Below, piece after piece: positions 24,460-31,832 of a stretch of 33,323 nt of DNA. Each line of letters begins with the position of its first letter. The first letter of the stretch is position 1. The notes beneath the pieces are model-generated. The model worked only from the letters and a program-made list of their open reading frames with translations, had not been told where the DNA came from and ran no database searches. A program made the position numbers and the translations under genes. Origin of the DNA: Photobacterium sanctipauli (GTDB taxonomy: Bacteria; Pseudomonadota; Gammaproteobacteria; Enterobacterales; Vibrionaceae); the NCBI RefSeq assembly GCF_003026495.1, contig NZ_PYMA01000030.1, forward strand, positions 1 through 33,323, in the 5' to 3' direction.

Positions 24460-25014
24460 GTGATGTCAGAATATATGGAACATTATTTAGTAATTACTGC
24501 TGTAGGAACGGATCGTCCAGGGATTTCCGATGAAATCACACGCCTGATCACCCAATGCGGCTGTAATATTGTCGATAGCCGATTGGCGCTATTTGGTCAT
24601 GAGTTCACACTTATCATGTTGCTATCAGGCAATACCAATGCCATGTCACGGGTTGAAGCCACCCTGCCGCTCAAGGCCCAAGAACATGACCTGTTAACCG
24701 TCATGAAACGAACCAAGAAGCATGAGCACCGGTTTTACCCATACACAGCAGAATTCAATGTCGAGGCAAATGATAGCCCGGGGCTTATCGAGCAGTTCAC
24801 CCACTTCTTTGCCACGCGCAATGTCGATATCGCCTCGTTAAGCGCCCATACCCACGAAAGCGACGACGCAGAGAAACCAAACCAATTCCAGTTGCAGATC
24901 AGCGCAAACCTCCCTGAAGGCTGCAACTTAATGACACTACAAGAAGAGTATGAAGGGCTCTGCCGTGACCTGTTGGTGACCGGCAGCGTTAACTTCGTCG
25001 GCCACAATCAATAA
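24460..25014 (+). CDS. gcvR: Glycine cleavage system transcriptional repressor homologue GcvR
   Basis: This 184-residue protein is built of two ACT domains: residues ~8-80 (YLVITAVGTDRPGISDEITRLI...DSRLALFGHEFTLIMLLSG) and ~95-180. In E. coli GcvR binds GcvA and blocks gcv expression when glycine is low. The order gcvR-bcp next to divergent dapA is the E. coli arrangement. The start is uncertain: GTG 24460 and ATG 24463 are adjacent with AAAGGG 10-13 bases before them, and ATG 24475 begins closer to the conserved part. A promoter-like TTGGCG-N16-TACCAT ends at 24441, which would leave a very short leader. Confidence 0.88.
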   Translation: MMSEYMEHYLVITAVGTDRPGISDEITRLITQCGCNIVDSRLALFGHEFTLIMLLSGNTNAMSRVEATLPLKAQEHDLLTVMKRTKKHEHRFYPYTAEFNVEANDSPGLIEQFTHFFATRNVDIASLSAHTHESDDAEKPNQFQLQISANLPEGCNLMTLQEEYEGLCRDLLVTGSVNFVGHNQ

Positions 25015-25026
25015 GGAAAAATCAAT

Positions 25027-25497
25027 ATGAAGACTTTGACCGCCGGTACGCCAGCGCCAGCCTTCACACTGCAAAACCAAAACGACGAGCCAGTCAGCTT
25101 GTCTGATTTCAAAGGGAAGAAAGTACTTGCTTACTTTTACCCGAAAGCAATGACGCCGGGCTGCACCACCCAGGCATGCGGCCTGCGTGATACCAAGGCT
25201 GAGTTGGATGCGTTTAATGTTGAAGTATTGGGGATCAGCATCGACCCGGTAAAACGCCTGCCTAAGTTCATTGAAAAGCATGATCTTAACTTCACGCTAT
25301 TGTCTGACGAAGACCACGCCGTAACCGATCTATTCGGTATTTGGGGTGAAAAGAAATTTATGGGCAAAGTGTACGACGGCCTGCACCGCACCAGCTTCTT
25401 GATCGATGAGAACGGCGTTATCGAGCATGTCTTCAACAAGTTCAAAACCAAAGACCACCACGAAGTGGTACTGAACTACCTTAAAGAAAACAGCTAA
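25027..25497 (+). CDS. bcp: Thioredoxin-dependent thiol peroxidase Bcp
   Basis: This 156-residue peroxiredoxin of the BCP/PrxQ type reduces hydroperoxides using thioredoxin. The peroxidatic cysteine is C46 and the resolving cysteine C51 (TPGCTTQACGLRD), the Cys-x4-Cys spacing of this class. It starts 12 bases after gcvR with AAGGAAAA upstream and length equals E. coli Bcp. A terminator follows. Confidence 0.96.
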   Translation: MKTLTAGTPAPAFTLQNQNDEPVSLSDFKGKKVLAYFYPKAMTPGCTTQACGLRDTKAELDAFNVEVLGISIDPVKRLPKFIEKHDLNFTLLSDEDHAVTDLFGIWGEKKFMGKVYDGLHRTSFLIDENGVIEHVFNKFKTKDHHEVVLNYLKENS

Positions 25498-25517
25498 GCG
25501 CAACGGGCAATGCCTGT

Positions 25518-25533
25518 CCCACCCAGAGGTGGG
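25518..25533 (+). other. Small hairpin after bcp
   Basis: CCCACC (25518-25523) pairs with GGTGGG (25528-25533) around CAGA. There is no T-tract. It immediately precedes the main terminator at 25545-25572 and may act as a 3'-end stabilising structure. Confidence 0.45.
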
Positions 25534-25544
25534 GTAACCATAGC

Positions 25545-25572
25545 AAAAAGGCCGCAGATGCGGCCTTTTCTC
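25545..25572. terminator. Terminator between bcp and perM
   Basis: AAAAGGCCGC (25546-25555) pairs with GCGGCCTTTT (25560-25569) around AGAT. It is symmetric enough to serve both convergent genes. Confidence 0.9.
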
Positions 25573-25588
25573 GATTTGGTACTCGCTA

Positions 25589-26665
25589 TCACTCATCTTG
25601 CGGCGGTTCAGCGATGGGCTCGGATGCCGGCAACGCATTCCACACCGCTTTCACCAAGGTTGCTAGCGGAATAGCAAAGAAGACGCCCCAGAAGCCCCAA
25701 AGGCCGCCGAAGACCAATACCGCTACGATGATCCACACCGGGTGGAGGTTAACCGCCTCTGAGAACAAAATAGGCACCAGCACGTTGCCATCAAGCGCCT
25801 GGATAATACCGTAGGCAACCAACAGCCACCAGAAGTCGGGGCTGATCCCCCACTGGAACAAGCCAACCATCGCAACCGGTAATGTCACAGCGGCAGCGCC
25901 GATGTACGGGATCAGTACCGAGAAGCCAACCAAAACCCCAAGCAACACGGCATAGCGCAGATCCATGACGGCAAATGTCACATAACTAACGATACCGACG
26001 ATGAAGATTTCAGTCACCTTGCCGCGGATGTAATTCGAGATCTGCTGGTTCATTTCGGCCCCCACCTTGCTCGCCAAGCGGCGGTTCTTCGGTAGCAGCC
26101 CGTTGAGTGTTTCCATCATCTCGTCTTTATCTTTGAGCAGGAAGAACACCAATAGAGGAACCAAAATCAGGTAAACCGCCAATGTCGCCAAGCTGACCAA
26201 TGAAGCCAATGAACCCTTCACCGCGCTTTCGCCCATTCCGAGCACTTTGGCACGCAAGGTATCCATGAAAGTACCCACCTGGTGCGGTTGGACAAAATCC
26301 GGGTAGCGTTCAGGCAAACTCAGGACGTAATCTTGGAAGCCGTTGAACATGCTAGGTACGTCAGCCAGTAAGTTGCCGACCTGGTGCCAGATGGTTGGCA
26401 CTAGGCCAAACACCGCCATGACCATTAAGCCGGCGAAAATAAGCAGCACGCCCATCACCGCAAATCGGCGCGGCAAGCCAATACGTGTTAACTGCATGAC
26501 AGGCCATTCAAGCAAGTAGGCCAGTACTATCGCGACCAACAAAGGGGCAATCAAGTTGCCGAAAAAGTAAATTGTCAGAAATCCACCCAACAGGATAGCG
26601 ACTAAGCTAACAGCATGGGGATCAGAAAAACGTCGCCGGTACCAGCGATTAAGCATATCCAACAT
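25589..26665 (-). CDS. perM: AI-2E family (PerM/YfgO-type) membrane transporter
   Basis: This 358-residue polytopic inner-membrane protein has hydrophobic segments near both ends and the family's central soluble stretch. FFLLKDKDEM (about residue 185) and GVLVGFSVLIPYIGAAAVTLPV (about 240-262) match the AI-2E transporter family. E. coli PerM (YfgO) has no proven substrate; homologues include TqsA and Na+/Li+ antiporters. In E. coli this gene is also divergent from bepA. Here a TusA-like gene lies just upstream, 7 bases away, so the two are probably one transcript. The C-terminus is acidic and cytosolic. Confidence 0.88.
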   Translation of the reverse strand: MLDMLNRWYRRRFSDPHAVSLVAILLGGFLTIYFFGNLIAPLLVAIVLAYLLEWPVMQLTRIGLPRRFAVMGVLLIFAGLMVMAVFGLVPTIWHQVGNLLADVPSMFNGFQDYVLSLPERYPDFVQPHQVGTFMDTLRAKVLGMGESAVKGSLASLVSLATLAVYLILVPLLVFFLLKDKDEMMETLNGLLPKNRRLASKVGAEMNQQISNYIRGKVTEIFIVGIVSYVTFAVMDLRYAVLLGVLVGFSVLIPYIGAAAVTLPVAMVGLFQWGISPDFWWLLVAYGIIQALDGNVLVPILFSEAVNLHPVWIIVAVLVFGGLWGFWGVFFAIPLATLVKAVWNALPASEPIAEPPQDE

Positions 26666-26672
26666 AGAGCGA

Positions 26673-26900
26673 TTACTGCCTTTTGGTCACATTTATTACA
26701 AGTGCTTGGTGACTATCTGCCAGCACTTCGATATTAAAGCCATGGTTAATCAGGTAACGAGGAATATCTTGCCGAGCACCTGTGTCAGTGATATGAATTT
26801 CGATTTGCTGACCGACGACAAGTGTCTTGGTCGCCCTTTTCGCCAGCAACAATGCCATCGGGCAGCGTTCTGTCGTCAAGTTAAGCAACAAGGTTTCCAT
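26673..26900 (-). CDS. TusA/SirA-like sulfurtransferase-family protein
   Basis: This 75-residue protein is of TusA/YedF/SirA size. The conserved cysteine lies in LTTERCPMALLLAKRA (C13), followed by the beta-alpha pattern VGQQIEIHITDTGARQDIPRYLINHGF. The family motif is CPxP; here the second proline is replaced (CPMA), so canonical sulfur relay is not assured although the cysteine is kept. The start ATG 26900 is chosen because the family begins here and a TACAAT -10-like sequence (26939-26934) precedes it; ATG 26927 would add nine residues. It is probably co-transcribed with perM and divergent from bepA. Confidence 0.75.
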   Translation of the reverse strand: METLLLNLTTERCPMALLLAKRATKTLVVGQQIEIHITDTGARQDIPRYLINHGFNIEVLADSHQALVINVTKRQ

Positions 26901-27081
26901 TCCGGTATACTGACAATTATTATCCATGAATGTATTGTAAAGGACATCTTGGTGACAAAAAAGAAACCTGTGCAAGGTTTCGTTGTCTTAGCTGTTTATA
27001 ACTCTCCCTCGTTCAGGGTAGATTTAGGCTCGCACTCTCGCGGTAAACGGTAAACGTAACAAGGGCGGTTGTATTTTTTAT

Positions 27082-28536
27082 ATGTTTCGATTTACTAAGG
27101 CACCGGCCTTTATTCTCATCAGTGCGCTATTGGGCACCAGCGTTCCTGTATCATCAAGCTCAATCAACGACCTGCCAGAAATTGGGACGGCCGCGGCATC
27201 GACGCTGAGCATCGAAAAAGAGATAGAGTACGGCGATGCCTACATGCGAATGATCCGGGGCAGCATGCCAGTGGTTAGCGATCCACTACTGTCGGAATAT
27301 ATTCAAGATCTTGGCCACCAATTGGTTGCCAACGCCAATGATGTTCGCACCCCGTTCAACTTTTTCATGATCCAAAACCGTGACATCAACGCCTTTGCCT
27401 TCTTTGGCGGCCATGTCGCGATTCACACCGGCCTATTTCTTCATGCCAATACCGAAGGCGAGCTTGCCTCGGTTGTTGCCCACGAAATTGCCCACATCAC
27501 CCAGCGTCACTTGGCAAGAAGCATGGAGGATCAGGCGAGGAAATCCCCGGCAACCATGGCAGCTTTGATCGGCTCGCTGATGCTGGCGATTGCTTCGCCA
27601 GAAGCAGGGATGGCGGCAATCCACGCGACCACAGCCGCTTCGGCCCAAGGGCAAATCAACTATACCCGTAGCAACGAGAAAGAGGCCGACCGAATTGGTA
27701 TCGCCACACTGGCCAAAACAGGTTATGACGTTCAGGCAATGCCGCGCTTTTTTGGCCGCTTGGCCGATCAGTACCGCTACGCCAGCACGCCACCGCCGAT
27801 GCTATTGACTCACCCATTGCCTGAATCGCGGATCACGGATAGCCGCGAACGTGCCAACCAATACCCGACGGGTAAGAAAAACGACTCTAACCGCTATCAG
27901 CTAGCACGCTCTCGGATCATTGCCCGCTATGCCGGTATTGACAGCAACGCTTCACTGGATTGGTTCGATCGCAGGTTGAAACGCGCAACGGGTGCCAGCA
28001 AAGACGCGCTCAACTACGGTAAGGCACTGGTTTACATTGATACCGGCAAATACGAACAAGCCCATGCATTGCTTGATCCGCTGTTGGCAAAAGATCCTAA
28101 CAACCGTTTTTATATCGATTCAGCCACGGACTTGGATCTGTACGAAAAGCAGTATGACAGGGCGATCAACCGCCTGCAAAAAGCCCTGCAAGCTACACCA
28201 AACCACAAGGTACTGAACATCAACTTGGCCAATGCGCTACAAGAAGCTGGGCGTAACAGCGAAAGCATTCCGATCTTGACTCGGTACACCTACGACAACC
28301 CGGATGACGCCAATGGTTGGCACTTACTCGCCCAAGCCCAGGCCGCAAACGGCCGTCGTGATGCTGAGTTGGCCGCCCGTGGTGAGCTAATGGCACTGCG
28401 GGGGGCGTGGGAGAAAGCCATCCAGTTCTATATCCAGGCCAGCCAGCTGGTTGAGATTAATTCGCTGGATCAGGCACGCTATGATGCTCGGATAGACCAA
28501 CTACGCCTTGCTCGCTCACGCTTTGCCAACCTCTGA
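27082..28536 (+). CDS. bepA: Periplasmic metalloprotease/chaperone BepA
   Basis: This 484-residue protein (E. coli 487) has an N-terminal signal peptide (cleavage near residues 22-28). The M48 protease domain has zinc motif H134-E-I-A-H138 and third ligand E201 (NEKEADRIG). The regulatory histidine of THPLPESR (H244) is also conserved. TPR repeats fill about residues 305-470. BepA helps LptD assembly and degrades stalled outer-membrane proteins, so it works with LptE, BamC and Lnt encoded in this window. A GGGCGG sequence lies rather far (about 15 bases) upstream of the ATG. No clear promoter was identified. Confidence 0.95.
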   Translation: MFRFTKAPAFILISALLGTSVPVSSSSINDLPEIGTAAASTLSIEKEIEYGDAYMRMIRGSMPVVSDPLLSEYIQDLGHQLVANANDVRTPFNFFMIQNRDINAFAFFGGHVAIHTGLFLHANTEGELASVVAHEIAHITQRHLARSMEDQARKSPATMAALIGSLMLAIASPEAGMAAIHATTAASAQGQINYTRSNEKEADRIGIATLAKTGYDVQAMPRFFGRLADQYRYASTPPPMLLTHPLPESRITDSRERANQYPTGKKNDSNRYQLARSRIIARYAGIDSNASLDWFDRRLKRATGASKDALNYGKALVYIDTGKYEQAHALLDPLLAKDPNNRFYIDSATDLDLYEKQYDRAINRLQKALQATPNHKVLNINLANALQEAGRNSESIPILTRYTYDNPDDANGWHLLAQAQAANGRRDAELAARGELMALRGAWEKAIQFYIQASQLVEINSLDQARYDARIDQLRLARSRFANL

Positions 28537-28619
28537 TCACGGTCTCAAAGCCAACCACTGAGCCATATCTTCTTACTGACACTTCCTCTACAATGGGGCA
28601 ACATAACGAAAACACCCCA

Positions 28620-28640
28620 CTGGCCGCCCTTGGCGGCCAG
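28620..28640 (+). other. Perfect hairpin before the arsC-like gene
   Basis: CTGGCCGCC (28620-28628) pairs in all nine positions with GGCGGCCAG (28632-28640) around CTT. There is no T-run. It lies 23 bases before the next start codon and about 12 before its AAGGAAG ribosome-binding site. Confidence 0.55.
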
Positions 28641-28663
28641 ATGCGCTAAATAAGGAAGAAGTC

Positions 28664-29014
28664 ATGTCTATCACCATCTACCACAACCCACGTTGTTCTA
28701 AAAGCCGCCAAACACTGGCCCTATTGGAAGAAAACGGCGTTACACCTGACGTTGTTAAGTACTTGGAAGACACCCCAAGCGCCGAGCAATTGCAAACCTT
28801 GCTCAAGCAACTGGGTTACAGTTCTGCCCGTGAGATGATGCGCACCAAAGAAGCCATCTATAAAGAGCTCGCGCTGGGTGAAGACAGTGTGACCGAGCAA
28901 CAGCTGTTTGATGCCATGGCCGAAAATCCAAAGCTAATCGAGCGCCCGATTGTGGTCAACGGCGACAAAGCCGCGATGGGCCGCCCGCCTGAGCAAGTAC
29001 TAACTATTCTGTAA
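28664..29014 (+). CDS. yfgD: ArsC-family arsenate reductase-like protein (YfgD)
   Basis: This 116-residue thioredoxin-fold protein of the glutaredoxin-linked ArsC family starts MSITIYHNPRCSKSRQTLALL. The active-site cysteine is C11. The family's C-terminal ERPIVVNGDKAAMGRPPEQVL carries the conserved arginines. E. coli encodes its homologue YfgD directly after bepA, as here. There is no ars operon nearby, so the physiological substrate may not be arsenate. AAGGAAGAAG lies 5 bases upstream of the ATG. Confidence 0.92.
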   Translation: MSITIYHNPRCSKSRQTLALLEENGVTPDVVKYLEDTPSAEQLQTLLKQLGYSSAREMMRTKEAIYKELALGEDSVTEQQLFDAMAENPKLIERPIVVNGDKAAMGRPPEQVLTIL

Positions 29015-29038
29015 TCATTCCAGGTAGTGAGCAGCACC

Positions 29039-29617
29039 ATGCACCAAATACTCGTGCTCTATTACAGCCGACATGGCAGTACACGCCAGTTGGCACGGCA
29101 AATTGCCAGAGGCATTGAACTCGTGGGCGGGTGCGAAGCATTGCTTCGCACCGTGCCTGAGCTGAATACCCAAGGTGCTACTGAGCCAGAAGCAAAAGGC
29201 GATCCCCATGTCACGCACGGCGATCTCAAGCGCTGTATCGGCCTAGCGATGGGAAGCCCTGTGCGGTTTGGCAATATGGCAGCCCCGCTAAAGCATTTCA
29301 TCGATTCAACCAGTGCGGAGTGGCTATCCGGTACCCTAATCGGTAAGCCGGCGTGTGTATTCACCTCCTCGTCATCGATGCACGGCGGGCAAGAAACCAC
29401 GTTGCAATCGATGCTACTGCCTTTGCTCCACCATGGCATGATGGTATTGGGGATACCCTACTCTGAGCCCGCCTTGCATACCACCAGCTCTGGCGGTACG
29501 CCTTACGGCCCTTCTCACCTGAATCATGGTGAAGGCAGGCAACTCAGTGCCGAGGAGTGCGAATTGGCACAGGCGATGGGAAAAAGGCTGGCGCAGACCG
29601 CGCTCAAGTTAAAATAA
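29039..29617 (+). CDS. WrbA-like NAD(P)H:quinone oxidoreductase (flavodoxin fold)
   Basis: This 192-residue flavodoxin-like protein starts HQILVLYYSRHGSTRQLARQIARG, the FMN phosphate-binding loop. GLAMGSPVRFGNMAAPLKHFIDST and FTSSSSMHGGQETTLQSMLLPLLHHGMMVLGIPYSE are WrbA-family signatures. WrbA enzymes reduce quinones by two electrons using FMN. ATG 29039 is preferred over GTG 29027 because GTGAG sits 7 bases before it and the family begins with M-x-x-I-L-V-L-Y. It lies 24 bases after the arsC-like gene, suggesting one transcript. Confidence 0.87.
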   Translation: MHQILVLYYSRHGSTRQLARQIARGIELVGGCEALLRTVPELNTQGATEPEAKGDPHVTHGDLKRCIGLAMGSPVRFGNMAAPLKHFIDSTSAEWLSGTLIGKPACVFTSSSSMHGGQETTLQSMLLPLLHHGMMVLGIPYSEPALHTTSSGGTPYGPSHLNHGEGRQLSAEECELAQAMGKRLAQTALKLK

Positions 29618-29651
29618 ACGCGTGCTACCAATGCGATAACAAGGCTAGAAC

Positions 29652-29703
29652 GAACTGGCGTTAGTTACTGGCATTGATTACTGGCATTGCTTACTGGCAT
29701 TAA
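29652..29703 (+). repeat. Four tandem 13-bp units (ACTGGCATT core)
   Basis: Units at 29665-29677 (TTACTGGCATTGA), 29678-29690 (TTACTGGCATTGC) and 29691-29703 (TTACTGGCATTAA) are nearly identical. A degenerate unit GAACTGGCGTTAG precedes them at 29652-29664 in register. It is in the 124-base gap before the DUF2069 gene. Confidence 0.85.
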
Positions 29704-29741
29704 TTTACGCTGATAATGTTCAGGTCATTTAAGGATGTCAT

Positions 29742-30167
29742 ATGACCGAGATGAGTAAATCAACCCGCAGCTTACGCTATGCGGCCCTCACCGCCAATCT
29801 ATCCCTGCTGGGCTGGGTTGGCCTGTGGCAAAGCACCATATCGCCGCATCCCCACCTTAACAACCTGGTGATTGCGGGAATGTGGATTTTACCTCTGTTG
29901 TTTCCGCTAAAAGGGATCCTCGAAGGCAAGCCTTATACCCATGCATGGGCAAACTTCATCTTGATGTTTTACTTCCTGCATGCCCTAACCATCTTATGGG
30001 TGGACGAGGGGGAACGCTGGCTCGCCATCGTTGAGTTAGGGCTAACAACGTGTGCCTTTGTGGCAAATATCTTGTTTGCGCGGATGCGTGGGCGGGAGTT
30101 GGGGATCAAGCTCAAGCGGCTGTCCCAAGTTGAAAAAGAAGAAAAAGCCCGCCACGAAGGCAAGTAA
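29742..30167 (+). CDS. DUF2069 membrane protein
   Basis: This 141-residue protein has four hydrophobic segments (about 14-31, 41-56, 66-83 and 92-110) and a short basic, Lys/Glu-rich C-terminus. The sequence matches DUF2069, a family of small inner-membrane proteins in gammaproteobacteria with no assigned function. AAGGA lies 7 bases before ATG 29742; a second ATG four codons in is possible. It follows the arsC-like and WrbA-like genes with a repeat-containing gap and ends at a strong shared terminator. Confidence 0.82.
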   Translation: MTEMSKSTRSLRYAALTANLSLLGWVGLWQSTISPHPHLNNLVIAGMWILPLLFPLKGILEGKPYTHAWANFILMFYFLHALTILWVDEGERWLAIVELGLTTCAFVANILFARMRGRELGIKLKRLSQVEKEEKARHEGK

Positions 30168-30194
30168 CTCAGTTTCGGCCCCTTCTGCCGATAC

Positions 30195-30226
30195 AAAAAC
30201 GGTGAGCTTGTGCTCACCGTTTTTTT
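30195..30226. terminator. Bidirectional terminator between DUF2069 and DUF2066 genes
   Basis: AAAAACGGTGAGC (30195-30207) pairs with GCTCACCGTTTTT (30212-30224) around TTGT, with T-runs in both directions. Confidence 0.93.
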
Positions 30227-30251
30227 AGTTAAGTTTGATGCCAAGCACCAA

Positions 30252-31544
30252 TTATGGTGTCCAGGTATACACACTCGCTTGTTTCGCCGGGCGGGTCTCT
30301 ACTGGCATCTCGCTCTCAAAGCCCTGCTGCGCTTCAGCCCCTGCTTGCGAATCTATCTCTGCTTTCAAACCAACCTCTGCTTTCGCTGAATCTGGGGATT
30401 GTAGCTGGGTTGCACGGATAATCCCTTCAACCGGTGCAGCTTCGCTTTCCGATGGCACTTCAGCCTCTGGCTCCACCAACTCGTCACCAACCTGAGGGGC
30501 GGCTTCCATGCTGGTTTCAGATGGCAAATCACTCGGGGTTGTTGCCTGAGACAAACGGCTGTCTTGGCTTAGCTCACGGCGGAATGCTTCTTCAGTGCTC
30601 AATAGCTGTACGGTGAATTCAACATTCTGGCCTTGGATCTTATGGGCATTAACCGCGGCCACCGATGTTAGGCGGGTCATCATGCGTTCAAGCGTAAAAA
30701 AGTCTTTTGATGACTGCACATTGCCAACCGTAATCGACACAACGCCTGAATTATCACCGCCTAGCGGCACCGCATACTTCGCTGCAAGGTGGTCGGTGAT
30801 CTGGCCAACCATTTGTGCCATCACTTCCGTCGACGTTCCCTCCACTCTGCCTTCCAGCGGAACCACTGGTGTCGAGGCGAGACGATCAGCCTTCTCTGCA
30901 AACAATTGCCAGCCTAGTTGCACACTGCCGTCACCCATTTGTCGGGCACGGGCAATGACTATCGCGTCCGGTTGGTAGCGCAAGCTCGCCGTGGATACCG
31001 GTTGCACAAAGCCACCCCAGAGATCTGGAATGCTGATCGCCGTGACGTCTTCGAAGTCGCCAATCGGTAGCATCACAGGCAGGCCGCGCAAATCAGCAGC
31101 ACGCTTCACGTCTGTTATCAGGCTATTGGCCGACTGATCCCAAACGACATTGCGGCTACGGTTGGCATCTTCCACCAGCCACACCAACACATTTGGGCGC
31201 TGCTCGCTCCAGAGGGTTGAGTTTGCTTGCGTCAGCAAATTGCGAATGCGCTTGCGGTCAAAAGTCAGATCCAATGTCTGCTGGCCATCCAAGTTGCCGT
31301 AACTAAACTGGCTGGCATATTGGCTGCTATTTTTAATCGCTTTGGCAACGACTTCGTTTTTCACGATTTCGCTTTGGCCCGAAACCTTGACCAATACCTG
31401 GCCAAGCGCTTCATTACGAGCCGCTTGCTCAGACTGCCTGTCAGTATCAGGCAACACCACCTGTGCCTGGTACAGGTTGGTTATTGTCGCCGCACTCAAC
31501 GGCATGGCTAACGTAGCCAGTAAAAGTAACGCAACACGCAACAT
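30252..31544 (-). CDS. Secreted DUF2066 protein
   Basis: This protein of about 430 residues has a signal peptide (MLRVALLLLATLAMPLSAA). The mature part matches DUF2066: NLYQAQVVLPDTDRQSEQAARNEALGQVLVKVSG, and QTLDLTFDRKRIRNLLTQANSTLWSEQRPNVLVWL. The last ~95 residues are rich in Glu, Ser, Ala and Pro and likely disordered. Function is unknown; a periplasmic or envelope role is inferred. The start at 31544 is preferred because GAG lies 6 bases before it and it gives a standard signal peptide; ATG 31559 would add five residues (MNEFT). It is divergent from uraA. Confidence 0.82.
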   Translation of the reverse strand: MLRVALLLLATLAMPLSAATITNLYQAQVVLPDTDRQSEQAARNEALGQVLVKVSGQSEIVKNEVVAKAIKNSSQYASQFSYGNLDGQQTLDLTFDRKRIRNLLTQANSTLWSEQRPNVLVWLVEDANRSRNVVWDQSANSLITDVKRAADLRGLPVMLPIGDFEDVTAISIPDLWGGFVQPVSTASLRYQPDAIVIARARQMGDGSVQLGWQLFAEKADRLASTPVVPLEGRVEGTSTEVMAQMVGQITDHLAAKYAVPLGGDNSGVVSITVGNVQSSKDFFTLERMMTRLTSVAAVNAHKIQGQNVEFTVQLLSTEEAFRRELSQDSRLSQATTPSDLPSETSMEAAPQVGDELVEPEAEVPSESEAAPVEGIIRATQLQSPDSAKAEVGLKAEIDSQAGAEAQQGFESEMPVETRPAKQASVYTWTP

Positions 31545-31771
31545 AGTAAACTCATTCATTACTTAATTAAGCTCTGATCATAAAGTGATTGCATCCAGCT
31601 CGGCAACTGCTTCTGGTGCAAAATCCCAAGTCTTTCGAGTATTTTCTTATTAATGGTGAAAATAAGTATCTGTCATTGTTAATAAATCAGCGTCAATAAT
31701 TTGTAATAATTTTGTCTTTCAGACATAAAATTGATGGAGACATTAGAACAGCAAAATTTTATCGAATCTCT

Positions 31772-31815
31772 TAGGCAATCGTTTTCTTCTGTGATAGCAT
31801 TGCGCGATTTTTTTG
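31772..31815 (+). promoter_or_regulatory. uraA promoter with G-A-T7-G initially transcribed tract
   Basis: TAGGCA (31772-31777), a 17-base spacer and TAGCAT (31795-31800) with an extended TG at 31792-31793 form the promoter. Six to seven bases further on, where transcription should begin, is GATTTTTTTG (31806-31815). E. coli upp and codBA have the same kind of tract at their start sites, where UTP level decides between productive and slipping transcripts. A GGTGG ribosome site and ATG 31833 follow. Confidence 0.6.
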
Positions 31816-31832
31816 TTTGGGTGGATTTTATA

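Noticed and set aside
26901..26975. Longer N-terminus for the TusA-like protein
   Set aside because: The extra residues precede the conserved start and overlap a -10-like element; TusA-family proteins are about 75-80 residues.
29652..29703. CRISPR-like array
   Set aside because: The 13-bp units are directly abutting without spacers, and no cas genes are nearby.
31731..31832. N-terminal extension of uraA from an upstream ATG
   Set aside because: The region contains the predicted promoter and start site, the extra residues do not resemble the permease family, and a good ribosome site serves ATG 31833.
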